Shown: positions 26,737 through 36,954 of the stretch, piece after piece | Layout: the number at the start of each line of letters is the position of its first letter | Numbering within the stretch: position 1 is the stretch's first letter | DNA from: Aliiroseovarius sediminilitoris | GTDB lineage: Bacteria > Pseudomonadota > Alphaproteobacteria > Rhodobacterales > Rhodobacteraceae | Assembly (NCBI RefSeq): GCF_900109955.1 | Contig: NZ_FOJB01000001.1 | Location: forward strand, 2,046,001 to 2,110,000 | Length of the DNA: 64,000 nucleotides | Reading direction: 5' to 3' | Translations under genes and position numbers: made by a program | The notes under the pieces: generated by a model | What the model was told of the DNA's origin: nothing | Seen by the model: the letters and a program-made list of their open reading frames with translations, nothing else | Databases searched by the model: none

Positions 26737-28860
26737 TTACCCCGCCATCTGTGCTTTCTTGGCCAGCCGATGCGCGTGAAGCATGGGTTCAGTATAGCCT
26801 GAAGGTTGCGCGCGTCCCTTGAAAACAAGATCGCACGCCGCTTTGAAGGCTTCGCCATCGTACCCCGGTGCCATCGGGTCATAGGACGGATCATCCGCGT
26901 TCTGTGCGTCCACCTTCGCGGCCATCGCGCGCATCGCATCCATCACCTCGGCTTCGGAGACGACGCCGTGATGCAGCCAGTTGGCCAGAGCCTGACTGGA
27001 AATCCGGCAGGTCGCGCGGTCTTCCATCAGCCCCACATCATGAATGTCCGGCACTTTCGAGCAGCCGATACCGGCGTCCACCCAGCGAACCACATAGCCC
27101 AGAATGCCCTGGGCGTTGTTCTCGACCTCGTCGCGAATTTCGGCGTCGGACCAGTTCACGCCTTGCGCGACAGGAATGGTCAAAAGTTCGCCCAGAGTGC
27201 TGCGCGCACCTTGGGCGGCGATCTCGTCCTGGCGGGCCAGCACATCGACACGGTGGTAATGGGTTGCGTGCAGCGTGGCCGCCGTGGGGCTTGGCACCCA
27301 GGCGCAGTTGGCGCCCGCTTCGGGGTGTGCGATCTTCTGCTCCAGCATATCCGCCATCCGGTCCGGCATCGCCCACATGCCCTTGCCGATCTGGGCGCGC
27401 CCGCGCAGCCCGCAGGCCAGACCGACATCGACGTTGCGATCTTCATAGGCGCTGATCCAGGCGGCGTCTTTCATATCGCCTTTGCGCACCATCGGCCCTG
27501 CTTCCATCGAGGTGTGAATCTCGTCGCCCGTGCGATCAAGGAAACCTGTATTGATGAAGGCCACGCGGTGCTTGGCGGCGCGGATACACTCCTTGAGGTT
27601 CGCGCTGGTGCGCCGTTCCTCGTCCATGATCCCCAGCTTGACGGTGTATTGCGGCAGGCCCAGCAAGGCCTCGACACGGGTGAAAATCTCATCCGCAAAA
27701 GCGACCTCTTCTGGCCCGTGCATCTTGGGTTTCACCACATAGATCGAGCCTTTGACCGAATTGCCATCATCGCGCATCAGGTCATGCATCGCACAAAGCG
27801 TGGTGACGACGGCATCCATGATGCCTTCGGGCACTTCCTGTCCGTCTTTGTCCAGAATGGCGGGATTGGTCATCAGGTGGCCGACGTTGCGCACCAGCAT
27901 CAAGACACGCCCTTTATGGGTTGCTTGCGTGCCATCAGGCGCGGTGTAGTGAATGTCACCCGACAGCTTGCGGGTGATGGTCTTGTCGCCCTTCGTGACC
28001 TCTTCGGTCAGCGTGCGGTCCATCAGACCCAGCCAGTTGGAATAGGCCAGCACCTTGTCTTCGGCATCCACGGCGGCCACGCTGTCTTCGCAATCCATGA
28101 TTGCCGACATGGCGCTTTCCAGACGGATGTCCGAGATGCCCGCGCGGTCCTGCTGACCAACGGGTGTCTCGGCATCCAGTCGAAGCTCGATCATCAAGCC
28201 ATTGTTTTTAAGATAAATTCGATCCTCGGCATGACCCGCGAATTGCGCCGGATCGGCCAGCGCGGGGGTCAGAGCGCCTTCCTTGACCGATACGGCATTG
28301 ACATCCGCCCAGCTTCCAGCCGCCAGTTGCACCGCCTGATCCAGGAATGCACGCCCCCACGCGATCGCGCGCGCGCCATGTTCGGGGTCATAGCCGCCCG
28401 GTTTGGGGGTCGTGCCAAGCGCATCGGTGCCATAAAGCGCGTCATACAGGCTACCCCACCGCGCATTCGCCGCGTTCAGGGCAAAGCGGGCATTCATGAT
28501 CGGCACCACCAGCTGCGGGCCGGGTATCTCGGCAATTTCGGGGTCCACATTGGCAGTTTCAATCTGAAAATCGGGGCCTTCGGGGACAAGATATCCGATT
28601 TCGCTCAGAAACGTGCGATAGGCCTCGGCGTCATGCGGCTTGCCAGCACGGGCTTTGTGCCAGTCGTCCACCTGCTGCTGGATCGTTTCGCGCTTTTCCA
28701 GAAGGGCGCGGTTCTTTGGGCCAAGCTCGTGAATGATATCGGCAAATCCGCGCCAGAAGTCGTCATAGTTCAGGCCAGTCTTGGCAAGCGCTCGCGTTTC
28801 AAGAAAACGCCCCAGCTCGCGATGCACTGATAATCCTTTGCGGTCGATATAGTCGCTCAT
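26737..28860 (-). CDS. glcB: Malate synthase G
   Basis: A 707-residue single-chain malate synthase that condenses glyoxylate with acetyl-CoA to malate. Family landmarks are [22 protein letters not shown] near the N-terminus, the TIM-barrel segments [18 protein letters not shown] (catalytic/metal Asp-Glu) and [37 protein letters not shown] and the C-terminal plug [18 protein letters not shown] region, with a conserved Asp-rich end. Length matches the G form rather than the shorter A form. It is first in the glcB-glcG unit; no glycolate oxidase genes are in the window. Confidence 0.97.
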   Translation of the reverse strand: MSDYIDRKGLSVHRELGRFLETRALAKTGLNYDDFWRGFADIIHELGPKNRALLEKRETIQQQVDDWHKARAGKPHDAEAYRTFLSEIGYLVPEGPDFQIETANVDPEIAEIPGPQLVVPIMNARFALNAANARWGSLYDALYGTDALGTTPKPGGYDPEHGARAIAWGRAFLDQAVQLAAGSWADVNAVSVKEGALTPALADPAQFAGHAEDRIYLKNNGLMIELRLDAETPVGQQDRAGISDIRLESAMSAIMDCEDSVAAVDAEDKVLAYSNWLGLMDRTLTEEVTKGDKTITRKLSGDIHYTAPDGTQATHKGRVLMLVRNVGHLMTNPAILDKDGQEVPEGIMDAVVTTLCAMHDLMRDDGNSVKGSIYVVKPKMHGPEEVAFADEIFTRVEALLGLPQYTVKLGIMDEERRTSANLKECIRAAKHRVAFINTGFLDRTGDEIHTSMEAGPMVRKGDMKDAAWISAYEDRNVDVGLACGLRGRAQIGKGMWAMPDRMADMLEQKIAHPEAGANCAWVPSPTAATLHATHYHRVDVLARQDEIAAQGARSTLGELLTIPVAQGVNWSDAEIRDEVENNAQGILGYVVRWVDAGIGCSKVPDIHDVGLMEDRATCRISSQALANWLHHGVVSEAEVMDAMRAMAAKVDAQNADDPSYDPMAPGYDGEAFKAACDLVFKGRAQPSGYTEPMLHAHRLAKKAQMAG

Positions 28861-29049
28861 CCCCTGTCCCTTTGCCCGGCAGTGTCGAATTTACGGTAGA
28901 CTCTCGCATACAGCCCGAAATCGCAAGCGGGATTTCTTGCCCGAACAGATAAGTAAAACTTAATCGTCAACCGAGCATCGCTCTTGCCTTGCGGCCCCCG
29001 TTTGGCACGTCTAACCTGCCGACTTGCACGCGAGCCGAAAGGACTTCTG

Positions 29050-31602
29050 ATGACCGACACCGCCCCCCAGCCCATTTACCTTGCCGACTACACGCCGCCC
29101 AATTGGTTGGTCGAAGAGGTGTCGCTGACCTTTGTGCTGGACCCACGGGCGACGCGCGTGCGATCAACGATTCGGTTTACGCCAAATCCGGCAACGACAT
29201 CACGTGATTTCTTCTTGCATGGTGAGCAGCTTAAGCTGATCCGCGCGGCCATTGACGGGGCCGGGATCACGCCAGAGTTGGTCGATGGCGGGCTGAAAGC
29301 AGAGGTGCCCGGCACCGCTTTCACATGGGAGTCCGAGGTTGAAATCAGCCCGCAAACCAACACCGCGCTGGAAGGGCTTTACATGTCGAACGGCATGTAT
29401 TGCACCCAATGCGAGGCCGAGGGTTTTCGCCGCATCACCTTCTATCCCGACCGCCCCGACGTGATGGCACCATTCAAGGTGCGGATCGAAGGCGACCTGC
29501 CGGTGCTTTTGTCCAACGGCAATCCAACCGGATCCGGCGATGGCTGGGCCGAATGGCACGACCCGTGGCCCAAACCCGCATATCTGTTCGCTTTGGTTGC
29601 GGGCGAGTTGATCGCGCGCGAAGACAGTTTCACCACCATGTCGGGCAAAGAGGTGGATCTGAAGCTGTGGGTGCGTCCCGGTGACGAGGGCAAAACGGCC
29701 TTTGGGATGGAGGCGCTGAAGGCGTCCATGAAATGGGACGAACAGGTGTATGGCCGTGAATATGATCTGGACATTTTCCAGATTGTTGCGGTGTCCGATT
29801 TCAACATGGGCGCGATGGAAAACAAAGGGTTGAACATCTTCAACACCTCGGCCGTGCTGGCCAGTTCCAAGACCTCCACGGACGCGAATTTCGAGCGGAT
29901 CGAAGCGATCATCGCGCATGAGTATTTCCACAATTGGACCGGCAACCGGATCACCTGCCGCGACTGGTTCCAACTGTCGCTGAAAGAGGGGCTGACCGTG
30001 TTCCGCGACCAGCAATTCTCGGGCGACATGCGATCAAAGGCCGTGTGCCGGATCAACGACGTGATCGCCCTGCGCGGGCGGCAGTTCCGCGAAGACAACG
30101 GCCCGCTGGCCCACCAGGTGCAGCCTGACAGCTTTGTCGAGATCAACAATTTCTATACCGCGACCATCTATGAAAAGGGCGCAGAGCTGATCGGCATGAT
30201 GAAAACGCTGGTCGGGGAGGAAGAATACTATAAGGCGCTGGACCTCTATTTCACCCGCCATGATGGTGAGGCCGCCACGATCGAAGACTGGGTGCGCGTT
30301 TTTGAGGACAGCACAGGCCGCGATCTGACCCAATTCCGCCGTTGGTATAAACAGGCCGGCACGCCGCGCCTGAAGGTGATGGAGGACTTCAAGGATGGCA
30401 CCTATACGCTTCATTTTGAACAGGAAACACCACCTACACCCGGGCAGGATAAAAAACAGCCGCAGCACATTCCCATCGCCGTCGGCCTGATCGGTCCGAA
30501 CGGGGACGAGGTGGTGCCGACGCGGGTGCTTGAAATGACCGAAACCAAGCAGAGCTTCACCTTCGACGGGCTGGGGGCCAAGCCCACGCCGTCCATCCTG
30601 CGCCATTTCTCGGCCCCGGTGATCGTGCAACGTGACAGTTCACCTGCCGAGCGCGCGTTCCTGTTGGCCCATGACACCGATCCGTTCAACAAATGGGAAG
30701 CTGGACGCACCTTGGCCAAGGACGTCTTGATCGCGATGGTGACGGGCGAAGATGCACCGCTGTCCAACTATCTTGAGGCGCTGGCGGTGATGCTCCGCGA
30801 TGACAGCCTCGACCCCGCCTTCCGCGCGTTGGCGTTGGGGTTGCCGGGGCAGGATGATCTGGCCCAAACCCTGTTTGACGCCGGCGTCACCCCGGATCCG
30901 CAGAAGATCCATCGCGCCGGCGAAACACTGAAACAGGCGACGGCAGAACATCTGCACGACCTGTTGCCGCGCCTGTCAGCCGAGATGGAGGTGAATGCAC
31001 CCTTCAAACCCAACGCAGAACAGGCGGGCAAACGGGCGCTGGGGCTGGAGCTTTTGAAGCTGACCAACCGCATGGATGGCGGCGCGGCCGCGCAGGCGCT
31101 GTATGACAAAGCGGACAATATGACCCATCGCCTCGGGGCGCTGGGGTGCTTGCTGGATGTCGAAAAGGGCGCAGACGCCCTGGCCGATTTCCGCAGCCGG
31201 TTCGACGGGGACGCGTTGGTTATGGACAAGTGGTTCGCGATGCAGGTGGCTCATGCTGCCCCCGAGAAAGCCGCCGACGTAACCGCAACCCTTACCCAAG
31301 ACCCCGCGTTCAACTGGAAGAACCCCAACCGCTTCCGGGCGGTCTTTGGGGCGCTTGCGATGAACCAGGCGGGGTTCCACCACGTGTCCGGCAAAGCCTA
31401 TGCGCTGACGGCGGATTGGCTGATCAAGTTGGACCCGGTGAATCATCAGATCGCGGCGCGAATGACAACCGCGTTCGAGACATGGCGGCGTTACGATGCG
31501 GACCGGCAGGACATGATCACATCCGCCCTAAGGCGCATTCTGGCAACCGACGGGCTGAGCCGCGACAGTCAGGAAATGGTCAGGCGTATGTTGGGCGACT
31601 GA
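29050..31602 (+). CDS. pepN: Aminopeptidase N
   Basis: An 850-residue M1 metallopeptidase that removes N-terminal residues from cytoplasmic peptides. The substrate-binding GAMEN motif is at residues 254-258 and the zinc-binding HEYFHNWTGNR at 290-300, followed by the second Glu ligand in LSLKEGLTVFRD. The long alpha-helical C-terminal domain is present, as in E. coli PepN. The start MTDTAPQP at 29050 has AAGGA eight bases upstream; a 22-codon in-frame extension is not family-like. It is divergent from glcB, sharing a 189-bp promoter gap. Confidence 0.96.
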   Translation: MTDTAPQPIYLADYTPPNWLVEEVSLTFVLDPRATRVRSTIRFTPNPATTSRDFFLHGEQLKLIRAAIDGAGITPELVDGGLKAEVPGTAFTWESEVEISPQTNTALEGLYMSNGMYCTQCEAEGFRRITFYPDRPDVMAPFKVRIEGDLPVLLSNGNPTGSGDGWAEWHDPWPKPAYLFALVAGELIAREDSFTTMSGKEVDLKLWVRPGDEGKTAFGMEALKASMKWDEQVYGREYDLDIFQIVAVSDFNMGAMENKGLNIFNTSAVLASSKTSTDANFERIEAIIAHEYFHNWTGNRITCRDWFQLSLKEGLTVFRDQQFSGDMRSKAVCRINDVIALRGRQFREDNGPLAHQVQPDSFVEINNFYTATIYEKGAELIGMMKTLVGEEEYYKALDLYFTRHDGEAATIEDWVRVFEDSTGRDLTQFRRWYKQAGTPRLKVMEDFKDGTYTLHFEQETPPTPGQDKKQPQHIPIAVGLIGPNGDEVVPTRVLEMTETKQSFTFDGLGAKPTPSILRHFSAPVIVQRDSSPAERAFLLAHDTDPFNKWEAGRTLAKDVLIAMVTGEDAPLSNYLEALAVMLRDDSLDPAFRALALGLPGQDDLAQTLFDAGVTPDPQKIHRAGETLKQATAEHLHDLLPRLSAEMEVNAPFKPNAEQAGKRALGLELLKLTNRMDGGAAAQALYDKADNMTHRLGALGCLLDVEKGADALADFRSRFDGDALVMDKWFAMQVAHAAPEKAADVTATLTQDPAFNWKNPNRFRAVFGALAMNQAGFHHVSGKAYALTADWLIKLDPVNHQIAARMTTAFETWRRYDADRQDMITSALRRILATDGLSRDSQEMVRRMLGD

Positions 31603-31617
31603 CACACGAATAACAGA

Positions 31618-31634
31618 GGGGGGCCGAACGGCCC
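31618..31634. terminator. GC hairpin between pepN and the SLT-like gene
   Basis: GGGCC, a GAAC loop and GGCCC lie 16-32 bases after the pepN stop and about 40 bases from the stop of the convergent SLT-like gene. It has no good T run, so only a modest terminator call is made. Confidence 0.4.
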
Positions 31635-31674
31635 GCCCTTGCCAATCTGTTTCCAATCAGTCTGATGCCGCAGA

Positions 31675-32271
31675 TCAACTGACCGCGCAGTAGTTCTGGT
31701 CCTTGATCCATGCACGCATGGCTTCGCGTTTGGGCTTGGAATGGAACGGACCCCAATCCGCCGCAACGCCGCGCATGCCTTGGGAAACCACATTGTCGCG
31801 CGGCACGGTCACAGACATGATACGGACCGCGCAGCTCAGGTTCAGTTCGCCTTTTTTCAGATCCGATCCTGACCGTGCCTCGCAGCCATAACCGCGCGCC
31901 GTGGCCGGAAGGATCTGCACAAGTCCATACCATTTGCCGCCACCGCCCACGGCGGTCTGACGCCATGTGCTTTCATAAAACGACAAGGTGGACAGAAGGC
32001 CCGTCCAGAATGCGTTGCGACCGACCTTGTCCTGCGTCTCATACGCCGGACACCAGGCTTTGATGTCCTCAGGCACGGTTTCTGACAGGATTGCCCCGTG
32101 AGATTCCAGCGCCTTCATCGTGGCATCCGTCCAGGCCGGCGCTTGCGGCTTGTCATCCCATTTCATTGTCAATTCCGACGCGCGCGTCCCGCGCGAACCA
32201 AGAATTTCGTTGGCCTGTGCAGTTGGGGCAATCATCATCGCCGCCGCCAGGCCCAAAATCAGTCGTTTCAT
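31675..32271 (-). CDS. Exported lytic-transglycosylase (SLT)-like protein
   Basis: A 198-residue protein with a clear signal peptide (MKRLILGLAAAMMIAPTAQA, cleavage expected after AQA). The mature part includes FYESTWRQTAVGGGGKWYGL followed by VQILPATARGYGC, which resembles the catalytic core of lysozyme-like transglycosylases: a Glu followed by a G(L/Q)(V/M)Q(I) segment. Four Cys could form periplasmic disulfides. The start at 32271 is chosen from the signal peptide; an upstream in-frame extension of 36 codons is not protein-like. It probably trims peptidoglycan, but it is short and the assignment rests on motifs only. Confidence 0.7.
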   Translation of the reverse strand: MKRLILGLAAAMMIAPTAQANEILGSRGTRASELTMKWDDKPQAPAWTDATMKALESHGAILSETVPEDIKAWCPAYETQDKVGRNAFWTGLLSTLSFYESTWRQTAVGGGGKWYGLVQILPATARGYGCEARSGSDLKKGELNLSCAVRIMSVTVPRDNVVSQGMRGVAADWGPFHSKPKREAMRAWIKDQNYCAVS

Positions 32272-32602
32272 CGTCCCTCGCTCAGGTCCGGTTGCTGTCT
32301 CACTTAATTCATCCCGGCGTCCTAAGGGGGGTGATTGCATTAAGCAACTTTGCAGATGCGGCATCGCAGCAATTGGCAAAGTCTCGCTGATATGTGTTGT
32401 TTACAAGGCTGGTATGCGCGCATCAATTTCTACCATCGCCAGAAAATCACCGCTATGCTGCGATGCGGCACAATCTGGGGGTGAAGCAGGGGTGCCGTGG
32501 ACAGAACGACCCCACGCGCCTTCGACCCGCCCGCAGCCTCTTGCCCCGCGCCTGCACCTGCCCTAGAAGGCCAGAAGATCACGAAACACGGGAAATGAGC
32601 AC
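32272..32602. other. Divergent intergenic region before gatB
   Basis: These 331 bp separate the divergent SLT-like gene and gatB. No gene, RNA or strong hairpin is seen. A loose inverted repeat, ACTTTGC and GCAAAGT, spans about 32350-32390. The promoters of both genes must lie here. Confidence 0.4.
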
Positions 32603-34117
32603 ATGCTGGATCATCTCGCCTATGAACCCCCTGCACCAAAAGTCATCGCCGGGGCCAAGGACGATTGGGAACTGGTTATCGGGATGGAAATCCACGCGCA
32701 GGTCAGCTCGAATTCCAAACTGTTTTCCGGTGCATCGACCACATTCGGCGCCGAACCAAACTCGAATGTCGCCTTCGTGGATGCCGCCATGCCCGGCATG
32801 TTGCCCGTGATCAATGAATATTGCGTGGAACAAGCGGTGCGCACCGGGCTGGGCCTTAAGGCGGAAATCAACCTGTTTTCCGCATTTGACCGCAAAAACT
32901 ATTTCTATCCCGATCTGCCGCAAGGCTATCAGATCAGCCAGCTTTATCACCCGATCGTGGGTGAAGGCGAAGTGATCGTCGACATGGCACCCGGCGTTGC
33001 GCGCCGCGTGCGGATCGAACGCATTCACCTTGAACAGGACGCTGGCAAATCCGTGCACGACATGGATCCAAACATGTCCTTCGTGGACCTGAACCGCACT
33101 GGCGTCGCCCTGATGGAGATCGTCAGCCGCCCCGACATTCGTGGCCCGGAAGAAGCCGCCGCCTATGTTACCAAGCTGCGCCAGATCCTGCGTTATCTGG
33201 GCACCTGTGATGGCAACATGCAAAGCGGAAGCATGCGCGCCGATGTGAACGTGTCGGTCTGTCGTCCGGGACAATACGAGAAATACATGGAAACGCAGGA
33301 TTTCGGACATCTGGGCACGCGCTGCGAGATCAAGAACATGAACTCCATGCGCTTCATTCAGGCCGCCATCGACTTTGAAGCCCGCCGCCAGATCGCCATT
33401 CTGGAAGATGGAGGCGAGATCACGCAGGAAACCCGCCTGTATGACGCCGACAAGAACGAGACACGGTCGATGCGGTCCAAGGAAGAAGCACATGACTATC
33501 GCTACTTCCCCTGCCCCGACCTGCTGCCGCTGGAGATCGAACAGGGCTGGGTCGATGACATCGCCAAAACTCTGCCTGAGCTACCGGACGAGAAGAAGGC
33601 GCGCTTCGTCACCAGCTTCGGCCTGTCCGAATATGACGCCAGCGTTCTGACCGCTGACGCGGAAAGCGCGACGTTCTTTGAAGCCGTCGCCGAAGGGCGC
33701 GACGGCAAGCTGGCCGCCAACTGGGTCATCAACGAGTTGTTCGGCCGTTTGAAGAAAGAGGATCACGCGATCACCGACAGCCCGGTCGGCCCGGCGCAAC
33801 TGGGCGCGATCATCGAGCTGATCACCAAGGGCGAGATTTCCGGCAAGATCGCGAAGGACCTGTTTGAGATCGTCTATACCGAAGGCGGCGACCCGGCGGA
33901 AATCGTCGAGGCGCGCGGCATGAAACAAGTCACTGACACCGGCGCCATCGAAGCCGCCGTGGACGAGGTGATCGCGGCCAACCCCGCACAGGTCGAAAAG
34001 GCCAAACAGAATCCGAAACTGGTCGGGTTCTTCGTCGGGCAGGTGATGAAAGCCACTGGCGGCAAGGCCAACCCGAAAGCGGTGAACGAGATCGTGACCG
34101 CGAAATTGGGGCTATAG
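32603..34117 (+). CDS. gatB: Asp-tRNA(Asn)/Glu-tRNA(Gln) amidotransferase subunit B
   Basis: A 504-residue GatB, the kinase and tRNA-binding subunit of the complex that turns Glu-tRNA(Gln) into Gln-tRNA(Gln). It carries [22 protein letters not shown], the [16 protein letters not shown] segment, [31 protein letters not shown] and [15 protein letters not shown], all near-invariant in the family, and the C-terminal GatB/YqeY tail from about residue 350. The gatA and gatC genes are not in the window. Length is usual for alphaproteobacteria. Confidence 0.97.
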   Translation: MLDHLAYEPPAPKVIAGAKDDWELVIGMEIHAQVSSNSKLFSGASTTFGAEPNSNVAFVDAAMPGMLPVINEYCVEQAVRTGLGLKAEINLFSAFDRKNYFYPDLPQGYQISQLYHPIVGEGEVIVDMAPGVARRVRIERIHLEQDAGKSVHDMDPNMSFVDLNRTGVALMEIVSRPDIRGPEEAAAYVTKLRQILRYLGTCDGNMQSGSMRADVNVSVCRPGQYEKYMETQDFGHLGTRCEIKNMNSMRFIQAAIDFEARRQIAILEDGGEITQETRLYDADKNETRSMRSKEEAHDYRYFPCPDLLPLEIEQGWVDDIAKTLPELPDEKKARFVTSFGLSEYDASVLTADAESATFFEAVAEGRDGKLAANWVINELFGRLKKEDHAITDSPVGPAQLGAIIELITKGEISGKIAKDLFEIVYTEGGDPAEIVEARGMKQVTDTGAIEAAVDEVIAANPAQVEKAKQNPKLVGFFVGQVMKATGGKANPKAVNEIVTAKLGL

Positions 34118-34240
34118 ATCAGCCCCGCCAAGGGCAGCCAGCCTGCCCTCAGGCGGATTTCCGCAAGCCGTTCAATCCTCTTTGGTAGCCCGGGCGCCGA
34201 TCGTCTAGGGTGCGCCAGCCAGTTTTAAGGGAAACACGCC

Positions 34241-34654
34241 ATGACCCAGTTCGAATACGAAGCCATCCCCGCCCCGCGCAAGGGCAAGAAGGCCCGCGGG
34301 ATCAAAACCAGCGAAGACCGGTTTGCCAATGCAGTGACCGAACTGCTGAACGACATGGCCGCCGACGGCTGGGAGTATCTGCGCGCCGACACCCTGCCCA
34401 GCGAAGAGCGGTCCGGCTTCACCGGGCGCACGACGGTGTACCAGAACATCCTGGTGTTTCGTCGCGCGCTGGTGCTGGACGAAACCGTAGAGGCCGAGAT
34501 TGCGGAAGCGCAGGGCACACCGGTTCGCCGCGCGCCGTCCATCGCCGCCCCCATCGATGCTGCGGACAGTCACAAGGCGCCGTCCCTGCCATCGGCGGAA
34601 GAAGCAAACACAGTCAGCGAACGCGCGCCGGCAATTTCGCGTCAGGAAACCTGA
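34241..34654 (+). CDS. DUF4177 domain-containing protein
   Basis: A 137-residue protein. The N-terminal half (FEYEAIPAPRKGKKARGIKT, LNDMAADGWEYLRADTLPSE, VYQNILVFRR) is the DUF4177 pattern of a small alpha-beta domain of unknown function. The C-terminal half is low-complexity and Ala/Ser/Pro-rich, probably disordered. An AAGGGAAAC sits before the ATG. It stands alone between gatB and the convergent bolA gene. No enzymatic motif is seen. Confidence 0.75.
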   Translation: MTQFEYEAIPAPRKGKKARGIKTSEDRFANAVTELLNDMAADGWEYLRADTLPSEERSGFTGRTTVYQNILVFRRALVLDETVEAEIAEAQGTPVRRAPSIAAPIDAADSHKAPSLPSAEEANTVSERAPAISRQET

Positions 34655-34668
34655 TCGGGCGCGGCGGC

Positions 34669-34926
34669 TCAGCCCGCCACGTCCAGCGCCAGAGCGTGTA
34701 TCTGCCCCACCAACTCGGCCCCCAGCGCGGCGTGAATCGCCCGGTGACGGGCCACGCGCGACATCTCGCTGAAAATCGGCGCGCGGATCACGACACGGAA
34801 ATGGCTTTGCCCACCATCCTGATAGCCTGCGTGCCCCCTGTGACTTTCGCTTTCATCAATGACTTCAAGATGTTGTGGTGAAAATGCCGTGTCCAACGCC
34901 TCGGAAATCTGCTCTGCCCTGTTCAT
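34669..34926 (-). CDS. BolA family protein
   Basis: An 85-residue BolA-like protein: the beta-alpha-alpha-beta domain includes LEVIDESESHRGHAG, SHFRVVIRAPIFSEMSRVARHR and AIHAALGAEL. The conserved His of the SESHRGH segment, which in BolA-glutaredoxin complexes can ligate a [2Fe-2S] cluster, is present. BolA proteins act in iron homeostasis and stress-related cell shape. It is divergent from the J-domain gene with a 74-bp gap and converges on the DUF4177 gene 15 bp away. Confidence 0.9.
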   Translation of the reverse strand: MNRAEQISEALDTAFSPQHLEVIDESESHRGHAGYQDGGQSHFRVVIRAPIFSEMSRVARHRAIHAALGAELVGQIHALALDVAG

Positions 34927-35000
34927 TTCCTGCCCTTTTCCTCTTCAATCGTCTTGAAAATGCAGTAAACTCTCGGGTCCGAGTCGGAAAGAGTATTCCC

Positions 35001-35627
35001 ATGCCCAACAACGATCCTTTTGGTTTTGATATGTCGGTTTCGGCCGCCAAGAAAAAGAACCCGCGCGGCAAGCGTGGGATGTCTGGCGCGTTCGAAACCT
35101 CGAAACGGGTGTGTGAACACGACGGGTGCCAGGAACAGGGCCAATACCGCGCGCCGCGCTCGCCCGATCATCTGGACGAATTCAAGTGGTTCTGCAAAGA
35201 CCACGTGCGGGAATATAATCTGAAGTGGAACTTCTTCGAGGGTGCCCCCGAAAATGAAGTCCATGAACAGTTCGAGAAGGATCGGGTGTGGGAGCGCGAA
35301 ACCAAGCCGTTCGGCTCGAAGGATGAACAACGGGCCTGGGCGCGCCTGGGCGTCGATGACCCGCATCAGGTGCTGGGCGAGAACGCCACGCGCAACCCCG
35401 GCAAGTCGATCACAGGCACCCGAAAACTGCCCCCGACCGAACGTCGTGCGGTCGACATTCTGGAGGCCAAGGATCACTGGACCAAGGCCGAGATTCGCAA
35501 AGCCTATAAGAAGCTGATCAAGGTGTTGCACCCTGACATGAACGGCGGCGACCGGTCGCAGGAAGAACAGTTGCAGCAGGTCGTCTGGGCGTGGGATCAG
35601 ATCAAGGAAAGCCGCAGCTTCAAGTAG
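35001..35627 (+). CDS. J-domain (DnaJ-like) protein
   Basis: A 208-residue protein with the J domain at the C-terminus instead of the N-terminus: AVDILEAKDHWTKAEIRKAYKKLIKVLHPDMNGGD has the HPD tripeptide (as HPDM) that stimulates Hsp70. The N-terminal 120 residues contain a short Cys/His cluster (CEHDGCQEQGQYRAP, FKWFCKDH) that could bind a metal. The ATG at 35001 begins MPNNDPFGFD; the longer open frame upstream overlaps bolA. This architecture is common beside cobS in Rhodobacterales, though a functional link to cobaltochelatase is only inferred from position. Confidence 0.85.
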   Translation: MPNNDPFGFDMSVSAAKKKNPRGKRGMSGAFETSKRVCEHDGCQEQGQYRAPRSPDHLDEFKWFCKDHVREYNLKWNFFEGAPENEVHEQFEKDRVWERETKPFGSKDEQRAWARLGVDDPHQVLGENATRNPGKSITGTRKLPPTERRAVDILEAKDHWTKAEIRKAYKKLIKVLHPDMNGGDRSQEEQLQQVVWAWDQIKESRSFK

Positions 35628-35660
35628 GGCACCGCCGAACTAGGTTGCACGAGGGGTAAA

Positions 35661-35723
35661 GGGGCGTTGCCCCTCTGCGCGTTGCGCATTCACCCCAGGA
35701 TATTTTGGGCCAGAAGAAACAAC
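35661..35723 (+). repeat. Intergenic repeat, copy 1
   Basis: Starts with the self-complementary GGGGCGTTGCCCC, continues with TCTGCGCGTTGCGCATTCA (GCGC and GCGC can pair) and ends CCCCAGGATATTTTGGGCCA and GAAGAAAC. Nearly identical text occurs at 49554 and a shorter version at 44737. It lies between the J-domain gene and cobS. It is too short and stop-rich for a gene and carries two hairpins. Confidence 0.75.
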
Positions 35724-35867
35724 GGGAGGTGGTCGAACCAGTTCCGGGATGTTTCTATGGCCAGCGTGTTCTGACGCCGCGAATCTCGGCCACTTCCCCT
35801 TGCACCCCTTTCATACATCGGGCATCAAAGTCGGGTTGCGACGCGCGAGGCAGAAGGAACTACGCAG

Positions 35868-36854
35868 ATGGCTGACGGCACACAGGATATGAACGCAAAA
35901 CCCACCGAAGAAATCTCGGTCCGCGAGGTCTTCGGGATCGACAGCGACATGCATGTCAAAGCGTTCGCGGATCGCACCAGCCGCGTGCCTGAAATTGACT
36001 CGACCTACAAGTTTGATCCCGACACGACGTTGGCAATTCTTGCAGGGTTTTCACACAATCGTCGCGTGATGATCCAAGGCTATCACGGCACCGGGAAATC
36101 GACCCATATCGAACAGGTTGCCGCCCGTCTGAACTGGCCCGCCGTGCGCGTGAACCTTGACAGTCACATCAGCCGGATCGACCTGATCGGCAAGGATGCG
36201 ATCAAACTGAGAGACGGGATGCAAGTCACCGAGTTTCAGGAAGGCATCCTGCCCTGGGCGCTGCGCAACCCGACCGCGATTGTGTTCGACGAATATGATG
36301 CCGGCCGTGCGGACGTGATGTTCGTCATTCAGCGAGTGTTGGAGCATGACGGTAAGCTGACGCTGCTGGACCAGAACGAGGTGATCACCCCGCACCCGTC
36401 CTTCCGGCTGTTTGCGACCGCGAACACCGTGGGTCTGGGCGACACGACCGGTCTGTATCACGGCGTGCAACAGATCAACCAGGCGCAGATGGACCGTTGG
36501 TCACTGGTGGCCACGTTGAACTATCTGAGCCATGACGCGGAAACCAACATCGTGCTTGCGAAGAACCCGCTTTTGAACACCGAGAAGGGCCGCAAGACCG
36601 TCAGCCAGATGGTGACGGTCGCTGACCTGACCCGCACGGCCTTCATGAACGGCGATCTGTCGACAGTGATGAGCCCCCGCACCGTGATCAACTGGGCGCA
36701 AAACGCGCATATTTTCCGTTCGGTCGGCTATGCGTTCCGCCTGTCCTTCCTGAACAAATGTGACGAGCTTGAACGCCAGATCGTGGCCGAGTTCTATCAG
36801 CGGTGTTTTGACGAGGAACTGCCGGAAAGCGCAGTGAGCATGAGCTTGGGGTGA
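35868..36854 (+). CDS. cobS: Aerobic cobaltochelatase subunit CobS
   Basis: A 328-residue AAA+ ATPase that, with CobT, powers CobN-dependent cobalt insertion into hydrogenobyrinic acid a,c-diamide in the aerobic B12 pathway. Walker A is [10 protein letters not shown] (71-80), Walker B is AIVFDEYD (137-144), and a sensor region [15 protein letters not shown] follows. The N-terminus has the [20 protein letters not shown] segment seen in CobS. AAGGA precedes the ATG. cobT follows after 100 bp. The large subunit CobN is not in the window. Confidence 0.96.
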   Translation: MADGTQDMNAKPTEEISVREVFGIDSDMHVKAFADRTSRVPEIDSTYKFDPDTTLAILAGFSHNRRVMIQGYHGTGKSTHIEQVAARLNWPAVRVNLDSHISRIDLIGKDAIKLRDGMQVTEFQEGILPWALRNPTAIVFDEYDAGRADVMFVIQRVLEHDGKLTLLDQNEVITPHPSFRLFATANTVGLGDTTGLYHGVQQINQAQMDRWSLVATLNYLSHDAETNIVLAKNPLLNTEKGRKTVSQMVTVADLTRTAFMNGDLSTVMSPRTVINWAQNAHIFRSVGYAFRLSFLNKCDELERQIVAEFYQRCFDEELPESAVSMSLG

Positions 36855-36954
36855 TCGTCAGCCGACCAATATCACATTGCCAGTCCGGTCGCGTATCCGA
36901 GCAGCTTCATTTCGTGGATCTGTGCAGTCCCAAGCGTAACAAAGCAGCAACCAG

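Noticed and set aside
26806-28830. Plus-strand ORF of 674 codons opposite glcB
   Set aside because: Antisense shadow of malate synthase G; sequence is rich in His/Gly/Gln without any domain.
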